DNA from: an uncultured Desulfobacterium sp.
GTDB lineage: Bacteria; Desulfobacterota; Desulfobacteria; Desulfobacterales; Desulfobacteraceae
DNA: 10,109 nt
Assembly: GCA_937124525.1 (NCBI GenBank)
Contig: CAKZLA010000422.1
Coordinates: 1 to 10,109, forward strand
Reading direction: 5' to 3'
This document shows, one piece after another, positions 1 through 5,221 of this stretch. A program made the translations under genes and the position numbers. The notes below the pieces were generated by a model, which was not told the DNA's origin, did not search any database, and saw only the letters and a program-made list of their open reading frames with translations. Position 1 is the stretch's first letter. Each line of letters begins with the position of its first letter.

Positions 1-72
1 GCGATACTAGCCAGCGCCACCTAACGTCAAACGGGTAGCGTACTCAGCCGTTGGGTATATACGACAATAATG

Positions 73-93
73 CTGTAGACTGTAGACTGTAAA
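73..93. repeat. Heptanucleotide tandem repeat, 3 units
   Basis: Three head-to-tail 7-nt units, CTGTAGA, CTGTAGA and CTGTAAA, lie in non-coding sequence just past the broken end of hisS. The first two units are identical and the third differs by one base. A comparable 7-nt repeat with a different unit sits at 9857-9891. Short heptanucleotide arrays of this kind are known as STRR elements in cyanobacteria; whether this one belongs to a dispersed family here cannot be told from the window. Confidence 0.7.
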
Positions 94-133
94 GACATCG
101 GCAAAACGAAATCGAATTGTAAATGTGAGTTTG

Positions 134-157
134 CTGGTGCGTTTTCCAGAACACCAG
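134..157. repeat. Small inverted repeat at the hisS break
   Basis: CTGGTG (134-139) and CACCAG (152-157) can form a 6-bp stem with a 12-nt loop. It starts only about six bases beyond the last recognisable hisS codon (163-165), so it may mark the end of whatever replaced the rest of hisS. It is short and could be chance. Confidence 0.35.
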
Positions 158-162
158 ATACA

Positions 163-534
163 ATAAAATTGTCTGTATCGTCCCTTCTGGGGACGTTCCC
201 GGCGGAACATGGGCCCCACTGTGTAGAATTTCCGGACAGGGTCGGCCGCATACATTTTGTGCTGGATATAAGATCGTACAATGGATGCCGTGGCTTCGGG
301 TCTCAGGGTGAGTTTATCCCCTTTGCGATCGGGAAATGTGTACATCTCCTTTTCAACAATGTCGGTGGCCTCGCCAATGCTCCTTGCAAAGAGCTCTGTC
401 TTTTCCATGATGGGGATGCGAATTTCCTGGAACCCGAAGTTCCTGAAAATTTCAGCAGCTATGGTTTCAATTTTTTGCCACAGTGGCGTCTCTTCCGGCA
501 ATATATCCCTGAATCCTCTGATGGTCTGTATCAT
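163..534 (-). pseudogene. hisS: Truncated 5' part of histidyl-tRNA synthetase
   Basis: The first 124 codons are a clear class II histidyl-tRNA synthetase N-terminus. They hold the GFRDILPEE opening (residues 7-15), the motif 1 region around residues 36-60, the LRPEATA substrate-binding stretch (77-83) and motif 2 with [15 protein letters not shown] (110-124). After Tyr124 the expected Q-x-x-x-E continuation is replaced by unrelated sequence that runs in frame to a stop at 7-9, giving a 175-residue hybrid. The HisA signature, motif 3 and the anticodon-binding domain, about 290 residues of a normal protein of roughly 420, are absent. The product could not charge tRNA-His. The ATG at 534 has an AGAGGT ribosome-binding site at 537-542 and a promoter further upstream, so only the 3' part is damaged. 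The gene is essential, so an intact copy should exist elsewhere unless the break is an assembly join or a rearrangement. Confidence 0.85.
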
Positions 535-584
535 TTACCTCTTGCCTGCTTGTTTTTTAAAATCTCAATTGGGAGTAAAAAAAC

Positions 585-614
585 GCCTGATCCCGTCCAA
601 TGCCTGACCCCGTC
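585..614 (-). repeat. Tandem 13-nt duplication in the hisS leader
   Basis: On the minus strand GACGGGGTCAGGC (614-602) is followed by GACGGGATCAGGC (597-585), one mismatch and a 17-nt period, and then by a GTTTTTTT run (585-578). It lies between the hisS promoter and the start codon, so it would be transcribed as part of the leader. It could be a protein- or RNA-level control site or just a local duplication. I could not build a convincing terminator stem in front of the T run. Confidence 0.5.
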
Positions 615-650
615 TCCGGGTTTTTCTCCAAGCCATAAAGTTAAACCTTT

Positions 651-680
651 TATATATCTGTTGTGGTGCTTAATAGTCAA
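651..680 (-). promoter_or_regulatory. Sigma70-type promoter of hisS
   Basis: Read on the minus strand, TTGACT (680-675) is followed after 18 bp by TATATA (656-651), in a run that continues as AAAAGG. Both hexamers are close to the sigma70 consensus and the direction fits hisS, leaving a leader of roughly 110 nt before the ATG at 534. No other pair this good was seen in the gap. The start point is inferred, not shown. Confidence 0.55.
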
Positions 681-1061
681 TAACTAAAATTGAGATCTGA
701 ATTCAATACCCACGGGATCAAGAAGGCTGGAAAATGGTTGAAGGGTTGTAAAATCAATGATACGTTACCCAACACAGGGTTTTTTAACCTGACTTTATCA
801 ACGGGGAAATTTTGTGCCGCCTTTTATAAGAAATTCCACCCAAAAGATTGGAATAATTGGAGTTTCACTTTTTGTTGTGGGCAGGTCAGATCTCCAATAC
901 GATCTACCCGTGACAGTTATATGGGCTTAAAATTCCCTGGCCATTTTTTGAGAAAATTCCTGGATCATAAAGGGCAGCTTTGAAAAAATGTCAATCAGTG
1001 AATAAAAGATGCCCGGATTTTGTTTTTAAATTCAGCTTATTTTAATTTTAAGGGGAATGAT

Positions 1062-1853
1062 ATGACATCAAAAATAACCACTACCACCTTGTTCCAGATG
1101 AAAAAAGAAGGAAAAAAAATAACCGCATTGACCGCCTATGATTATCCATTTGCAAGGATGGTGGATGCCTCGGGCATTGAGATGATCCTGGTGGGGGACT
1201 CCCTTGGCATGGTGGTCCAGGGAAAGGAAAACACCCTGCCTGTGACCATGGATGAAATGCTCTACCACACCTCCATGGTGACCCGGGCCTGCACAACATC
1301 CATGGTGGTGGGGGATATGCCTTTTATGTCCTATCAATCCTCTTTGGACCAGGCCGTGGACAATGCCGGTCGGTTTTTAAAGGAAGCCGGGGCCGGGGCT
1401 GTGAAGCTTGAGGGCGGAGCCGATGTGTGTGACGTGATCAAGGCCGTGGCAGCTGCCGGGATTCCTGTGCAGGCCCACATCGGGCTGACCCCCCAGAGTG
1501 TCCATCAGATGGGGGGATTCAAGGTGCAGCGGGATGAAGATCGGCTAATGGCAGATGCCATGAATGTGCAGGCAGCAGGGGCGTTTTCCGTTGTGCTGGA
1601 GGGTATTCCCTCCCCCATTGCGGCAAAAATCACAAAGTCCTTGACCATTCCCACCATTGGCATCGGTGCCGGTGCCCATTGTGATGGTCAGATCCTTGTG
1701 CTCCATGATATGCTGGGCATCAATGACAGGCACCTGCCTAAATTCGTCAAAAAATTCGCCGATGTCAATGCAGTTGCTGCAAAAGGGCTGGAAGATTATA
1801 TGAATGCGGTGCGTAAGGGTGAATTCCCCTCGTCTGAATTTGAATATAAATAA
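1062..1853 (+). CDS. panB: 3-methyl-2-oxobutanoate hydroxymethyltransferase (PanB)
   Basis: PanB makes ketopantoate from 2-oxoisovalerate and 5,10-methylenetetrahydrofolate, the first committed step of pantothenate and CoA synthesis, in the cytoplasm. The 263-residue length is exactly usual for the family. The barrel-fold active site is complete: Asp46 in VGDSLG and Asp85 in VGDMPF (Mg2+ ligands), Lys115 and Glu117 in AVKLEGG, His139 in AHIGLTPQ, the catalytic Glu180 in VVLEG, and the IGIGAG phosphate-loop-like stretch (199-204). I chose the ATG at 1062 because AAGGGG ends 6 nt before it; an upstream TTG at 1020 would add 14 residues unlike the family. The next gene follows after 40 nt in the same direction, so the two are probably cotranscribed. 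panC and panD are not in the window. Confidence 0.97.
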   Translation: MTSKITTTTLFQMKKEGKKITALTAYDYPFARMVDASGIEMILVGDSLGMVVQGKENTLPVTMDEMLYHTSMVTRACTTSMVVGDMPFMSYQSSLDQAVDNAGRFLKEAGAGAVKLEGGADVCDVIKAVAAAGIPVQAHIGLTPQSVHQMGGFKVQRDEDRLMADAMNVQAAGAFSVVLEGIPSPIAAKITKSLTIPTIGIGAGAHCDGQILVLHDMLGINDRHLPKFVKKFADVNAVAAKGLEDYMNAVRKGEFPSSEFEYK

Positions 1854-1893
1854 AAATACTGGAAGCAACATTCAATCAGGAGGAAGATAAGGC

Positions 1894-2898
1894 ATGACAA
1901 AAAAAGATACCTTTACGGCGCTTGTGGTGGAAAAAGAAGAGAAGAATTTGGTACCAACGTTAAAGCAGCTAAAAATTGAGGATCTGCCTGATGAAGATGT
2001 GCTGATACAGGTGGATTATTCCACCTTGAACTATAAAGAGGGGCTTGGATTTGCCAATCGAAATAAAATATTTCGTGTGTTCCCCATGGTACCGGGGGTT
2101 GACCTGGCAGGCACGGTGGTTGAATCAAGATCTGAGGACTTCAAGCCCGGCGAGCAGGTGATTTTAAATGGCTGGAGCGTGGGAGAAAGATACTGGGGGG
2201 GATATGCCCAGATGGCCAGGATTAAATCCGATTTTTTGATTCCCCTTCCCAAGGGTATGGATACAAAAAAAGCCATGGCCCTTGGTACAGCCGGTTATAC
2301 AGCCATGCTCCAGGTCATGACCCTTCAAGAGGCAGGTATAACAACGGACAGTGGCCCCATTATTGTGACAGGAGCTTCAGGGGGCGTTGGCAGCAATGCT
2401 GTGGCCATTCTTGCCGGGCTTGGCTATGAGGTGACAGCCCTCACCCGATCCAGGGAAACATCCATACACTCTTATTTAAAAAAGATCGGGGCCCGGGACA
2501 TAGCCTGCGGTGAAGAATGGGGGCAGAAGCCTGCACCACTTGAAACCCAGAAATGGGCAGGTGGCGTTGATACGGTGGGCAGTGTGGTGCTTTCCCGGAT
2601 ATTGTCCGAGATGAAATATGGTGGATGTGTGGCTGCCTGCGGACTGGCAGGAGGGTTTGAACTCAATGCAACTGTCATGCCTTTTATTTTGAGAGGGGTC
2701 AGCTTAAGGGGTGTGGATTCGGTGTGCTGTCCCACGCCAAGGCGAATTGCCGCCTGGGAACGGCTGGTCACCGATATCTCGGATGAGGCCCTGGAGCATA
2801 TCAATAAAGTAATACCCCTTAAAGACGTCCCCCGGTACGCCGGAGAAATCCTGGAAGGTAATATTACCGGGCATATCGTTGTGGACGTTAATGCGTGA
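1894..2898 (+). CDS. acuI: AcuI/YhdH-type NADPH:enoyl (acrylyl-CoA) reductase
   Basis: This 334-residue protein is a zinc-independent member of the medium-chain dehydrogenase/reductase superfamily, YhdH/AcuI branch. Seen directly: an N-terminal GroES-like domain with YSTLNYKEGL (42-51) and VPGVDLAGTVVES (66-78), the GWSVGERYWGGYAQ stretch typical of the branch (93-106), the ALGTAGYTAML stretch (129-139), the NADP-binding ASGGVGSNAV loop (161-170), and the DTVGS...GGCVAACGLAGG region (226-254). AcuI reduces acrylyl-CoA to propionyl-CoA with NADPH; the family also holds less specific quinone/enoyl reductases, so the substrate is inferred. The ATG at 1894 has AGGAGG at 1878-1883. Pairing with panB is by position and has no obvious biochemical reason. 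I see no clear terminator after the stop. Confidence 0.88.
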   Translation: MTKKDTFTALVVEKEEKNLVPTLKQLKIEDLPDEDVLIQVDYSTLNYKEGLGFANRNKIFRVFPMVPGVDLAGTVVESRSEDFKPGEQVILNGWSVGERYWGGYAQMARIKSDFLIPLPKGMDTKKAMALGTAGYTAMLQVMTLQEAGITTDSGPIIVTGASGGVGSNAVAILAGLGYEVTALTRSRETSIHSYLKKIGARDIACGEEWGQKPAPLETQKWAGGVDTVGSVVLSRILSEMKYGGCVAACGLAGGFELNATVMPFILRGVSLRGVDSVCCPTPRRIAAWERLVTDISDEALEHINKVIPLKDVPRYAGEILEGNITGHIVVDVNA

Positions 2899-3157
2899 TT
2901 TTTGTCCAGTTAATAATTGATTACAGGTGCCGGTGTTCCCGGAATGGATAAAATAACAGGTTTAACTAAGGAAGGAGTCTCAAATAACATATTCATTTAA
3001 AAACTGGGGAGACACTACCCTTTAGAGCCTTTTTAAAAATTCAAAATCCCCAAAAGCAAGAATACCGGGGATTGTAGATATTTTGAAAAAATGTATTATT
3101 GCAATTATCTGATATTATTGCTATTTAACGGGAAGGGCCTATTTAAAAATTCAGGTT
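2899..3157. other. Gap after acuI with short repeats
   Basis: No gene is recognisable here. A 17-nt direct repeat with one mismatch occurs at 3027-3043 (GCCTTTTTAAAAATTCA) and 3137-3153 (GCCTATTTAAAAATTCA), starts 110 nt apart. Between the copies AATCCCC (3045-3051) and GGGGATT (3067-3073) can form a 7-bp stem, with no T run after it. The stretch is AT-rich and looks like decayed or spacer DNA. Confidence 0.45.
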
Positions 3158-3538
3158 CTAATAACCCAGAAATCCGGCAACATATTTTATCGCGGTAAAA
3201 ACAAGAATCGTCGCTAACATACATTTAATGACCCGGGCCGGGATAAATTTTTGACAACGGGCACCAAGATACATTCCAGCCATTCCACCAAGGCCAAACA
3301 AAATCCCCAGCAGTCAATCGGGAGCCACCGACATCTCTGGATAGAAAGACGCAATCATCTGGTAAAAAGCGACACCCCCCACGGAGGTTACGAAAGTAGC
3401 CATCAAGGCAGCACCTGCCACGGTAAAAACCGGCAGCTTGTGCGCGGTGGTTTAAACGAAAGGTGCCCACGCACTTGAACTTAATATAGGCGACCCGGTC
3501 TGGGTGCTGTTTAGCTGTGGTTCTGAATGTGGATTGAT
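3158..3538 (-). pseudogene. Decayed C-terminal part of a TauE/SafE-family permease
   Basis: One minus-strand frame from 3538 to the stop at 3160-3158 reads as the C-terminal half of a TauE/SafE (sulfite/organosulfonate exporter-like) membrane protein. It shows SPILSSSAWAPFV, then AHKLPVFTVAGAALMATFV, a VTSVGGVAFYQ stretch, LLGILFGLGGMAGMYLGAR, and the QKFIPARVIK...ILVFTAIKYV end typical of the family. The frame holds two in-frame stops: TAA at 3454-3452, and TGA at 3316-3314 at the place where the family has Trp in a PDWLLG-like motif (one G-to-A change). There are no frameshifts, so decay looks recent. The N-terminal half, roughly 200 or more residues, is missing and no start is present. Identification rests on pattern memory of the family. 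Confidence 0.75.
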
Positions 3539-3613
3539 AATTTTTCAACCCGACAAAACCGGATCATCAAGAATAAGTGTATACTCTTAAAATTGAGAAA
3601 ACGGCCATTCACT

Positions 3614-3922
3614 ATGAATAATGAAAGAAAGCAAACCATCAGGCAGGAAATCATAAGTCATCTCGAAAATGGCCCCCTTACGGTACGGGATTTATCCCAA
3701 TTACTTGGTATCATGGAAAAGGATGTTTACCATCATCTGGCTTTCATAGAAAAAACAGTCCTACGTCAGAAAAAAAGAATACATGTGGAACCCTATTATT
3801 GCATGGATTGTGGATTTCAATTTAAAAATCGCAAGACATTCAAGAAACCAGGTAAGTGCCCTAAATGCAAAGATGGCAGAATCGCATCTGCTGTGTTCCG
3901 GATTATGCCTCAAAGTAATTAG
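3614..3922 (+). CDS. Small winged-helix protein with C-terminal zinc ribbon
   Basis: This 102-residue protein is probably a DNA-binding regulator of the type described as an HTH domain fused to a Zn-ribbon (COG3357-like). Residues 6-50 form a winged helix, with the recognition part in LTVRDLSQLLGIMEKDVYHH (22-41). Residues 61-97 form a four-cysteine ribbon, Cys63/Cys66 (YYCMDCGF) and Cys82/Cys85 (GKCPKCK), followed by a beta-strand IASAVFRI. Target and signal are unknown. I prefer the ATG at 3614 because the frame's earlier ATG at 3527 would run into the decayed permease and add a basic tail unlike the family. No good ribosome-binding site precedes 3614, so the start is the weakest point. The gene is intact while its neighbour is broken. 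Confidence 0.8.
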   Translation: MNNERKQTIRQEIISHLENGPLTVRDLSQLLGIMEKDVYHHLAFIEKTVLRQKKRIHVEPYYCMDCGFQFKNRKTFKKPGKCPKCKDGRIASAVFRIMPQSN

Positions 3923-4304
3923 CTGCCTTGACTTTGGCAAAATTTTTCCACATTCTAAGACCATGGTGGGGTAAATAGGCACGCCGATCAGCACCGCGAT
4001 TATGTTTTAGAACTGTACTTGAGCGTTTGGAGGTGGAGAGTGGCAATAAAAAAATCCATTTTATTAGATATAAGTACCCACACATATGTTTTTCAGTATT
4101 CCATGGATATATGTCGTTGATATCTCTAAGTTTTATTTTGAGGAATATATGCTCGGGTACTTATTGGTTGAAAAATATGAAGCGTTTAATCCAGCTTCCT
4201 GCGGAATTTGATTATAATTTGTTGTTGCATCTCTTAAAAAGGAGGAGGCAAGCTCTCCCTTGGGCTTAATTAAGTATCCAGGAGATTTCCTTGCCGGTAT
4301 TTGT
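3923..4304. other. Gap before the DUF2520 gene
   Basis: This AT-rich stretch has only tiny open frames, such as 4086-4211 (41 residues) and 4177-4269 (30 residues). None has a ribosome-binding site or a product I recognise. A strong purine run GGAGGAGG sits at 4241-4248, 11 nt before a TTG at 4260 that is in frame with the DUF2520 gene. The last 34 nt belong to the repeat shared with the rsmA upstream region. Confidence 0.45.
3924..3947 (+). terminator. Weak candidate terminator after the zinc-ribbon gene
   Basis: Just after the stop at 3922, TGCC (3924-3927) and GGCA (3936-3939) can pair around an 8-nt loop, followed by AAA and five T (3943-3947). The 4-bp stem is short for an intrinsic terminator, so this is only a candidate. 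Confidence 0.3.
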
Positions 4305-4314
4305 ATGAAATCAG
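4271..4314 (+). repeat. Dispersed repeat, copy A (overlaps a gene start)
   Basis: Copy A resembles 8924-8967 over about 42 nt. The core CCAGGAGATTTCCTTGCCG (4278-4296) matches the other copy except for one inserted A, and both copies continue into a T-rich stretch and ATGAAA(A)TCA. Here that ATG is the start codon of the DUF2520 gene. AGGA and TCCT in the core can fold on each other and would hide the AGGAG purine motif, which lies about 20 nt before the ATG, too far for a normal ribosome-binding site. Confidence 0.65.
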
Positions 4315-5180
4315 ATATTTCCATCATCGGTTGCGGTCGAGTGGGCACTGCCCTATCCGTATTTCTTTCCCGGGCAGGATATAGTGTTACTGGTCTTTTT
4401 AGCAGACATCTTGAATCCGCTGAAAAGGCGGCAAAGGCATCAGAAAGCGGCAAGGTCTATGACACCCTGCAAGGGGCCGTGGAGGTGGCAGACATTGTTT
4501 TTATCACCACTCCAGATCAACTCATTGAAGAGGTGTGTGGGGAACTTGCCGCCATTAAAGGCCTGGTGGACAAGCGCATACTTCTGCACTGCAGCGGAGC
4601 CCTCTCTTCTGAAATTTTATCTGCTGCCCGGGCATACGGTGCTGATGTGGGCTCGCTTCATCCTCTCCAGAGCTTTGCCCCCTATGTTCCGGAACAAAAA
4701 TCCCCTTTCCAGGGAATTCATATCTCCGTTGAAGGCAGTGACCGGGCAGTGATGGCGGGAAAAGAGATGGTGGCCGATCTTGGGGGCTCCTGCTTTACCC
4801 TTCCCACCCATGCCAAAACCATGTACCACGCCTCTGCGGTGGTGGCATCCAACTATCTGGTGACCCTGGAGCATTTTGCCCTGGATCTTCTTAAGGCGGC
4901 CAATCTGTCGGAAAAAGAGGCCTATCCCATCCTGGAACCCTTGATCACAGGCACCCTCAATAATATTAAAAATCGGGGTACCCAGGGGGCCTTGACCGGT
5001 CCCGTGGCCCGGGGGGATGCCGCCGTGGTCGCAGATCATTTGGAAGATCTTGAAAAGAAAATGCCGGAATATGTGGCACTTTATAAGATGATGGGACAAT
5101 ATACCCTGGATTTGGCCCAAAAAGGGGGAACCCTTGATAAGGGTGCCATCCAGAGTTTGTCTGAACTTTTCAGACAATAA
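4305..5180 (+). CDS. Rossmann-like/DUF2520 oxidoreductase, possible PanG-type ketopantoate reductase
   Basis: This is a cytoplasmic two-domain NAD(P)-dependent oxidoreductase of 291 residues, the usual family length. The Rossmann domain opens with ISIIGCGRVGTAL (5-17), a GxGxxG loop, and continues through DIVFITTPD (63-71) and LHCSGALSSEIL (94-105). HPLQSF (119-124) joins it to the all-helical DUF2520 domain, with THAKTMYHASAVVASNYLVT (168-187) and ALTGPVARGD (229-238). The fold resembles ketopantoate and pyrroline-5-carboxylate reductases. From memory, DUF2520 genes often neighbour panB/panC, and PanG is an alternative ketopantoate reductase; that assignment is my inference, helped by panB 2.5 kb away on the same strand. 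Homologues begin near the ATG at 4305; the TTG at 4260 has the better purine-rich motif, so the start is not settled. The gene converges on the M16 gene. Confidence 0.88.
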   Translation: MKSDISIIGCGRVGTALSVFLSRAGYSVTGLFSRHLESAEKAAKASESGKVYDTLQGAVEVADIVFITTPDQLIEEVCGELAAIKGLVDKRILLHCSGALSSEILSAARAYGADVGSLHPLQSFAPYVPEQKSPFQGIHISVEGSDRAVMAGKEMVADLGGSCFTLPTHAKTMYHASAVVASNYLVTLEHFALDLLKAANLSEKEAYPILEPLITGTLNNIKNRGTQGALTGPVARGDAAVVADHLEDLEKKMPEYVALYKMMGQYTLDLAQKGGTLDKGAIQSLSELFRQ

Positions 5181-5221
5181 AAAAAAGGGGCAGACCCATA
5201 TTTGGGGGCTGCCCCTGACGA
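5181..5221 (-). terminator. Hairpin terminator between convergent genes
   Basis: AGGGGCAG (5186-5193) pairs with CTGCCCCT (5209-5216), and CCC (5195-5197) can pair with the adjacent G run, giving a GC-rich stem. Read on the minus strand the stem is followed by an unbroken T run (from the A run at 5179-5186), making a strong intrinsic terminator for the M16 gene, whose stop is only a few bases away. On the plus strand the stem follows the DUF2520 stop directly but lacks a good T run, so it may work weakly in that direction. Confidence 0.88.

Larger units (their letters stand above)
535..1061. other. Divergent gap between hisS and panB
   Basis: This gap holds the hisS ribosome-binding site, the leader duplication and the promoter. 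Two 9-bp inverted pairs are interleaved: ATCTCAATT (562-570) with AATTGAGAT (688-696), and TGATCCCGT (588-596) with ACGGGATCA (712-720). Between about 720 and 1019 I see no convincing gene; an open frame at 690-983 has no recognisable product or ribosome-binding site. For panB only a weak promoter candidate was found, TTGAAA at 980-985 with TAAAAG at 1003-1008. A near direct repeat, AAAATTCCCTGG (929-940) and AAAATTCCTGG (953-963), lies in the same stretch. Confidence 0.5.

Noticed and set aside
19..56. ACCTAAC (19-25) and GTTGGGT (50-56) fit the integron attC core patterns RYYYAAC and GTTRRRY and can pair.
   Set aside because: The site would span only 38 nt, shorter than known attC sites. 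There is no cassette gene or integrase, and such short degenerate motifs occur by chance.
608..624. CCCG/CGGG stem followed by five T on the plus strand, resembling a terminator.
   Set aside because: The stem is only 4 bp and no plus-strand gene ends upstream of it; it overlaps the hisS leader duplication.
690..983. Open plus-strand frame of 97 codons between hisS and panB.
   Set aside because: It has no ribosome-binding site, no recognisable domain and atypical composition. Its end only loosely resembles the translated repeat near 4271.
3251..3478. Plus-strand frame of 75 codons opposite the permease remnant.
   Set aside because: The minus-strand reading shows clear TauE/SafE-like membrane sequence, which explains the region better.
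4086..4269. Tiny plus-strand frames (4086-4211 and 4177-4269).
   Set aside because: They are 41 and 30 residues long without ribosome-binding sites or recognisable sequence, and could be remnants of an older gene I cannot identify.
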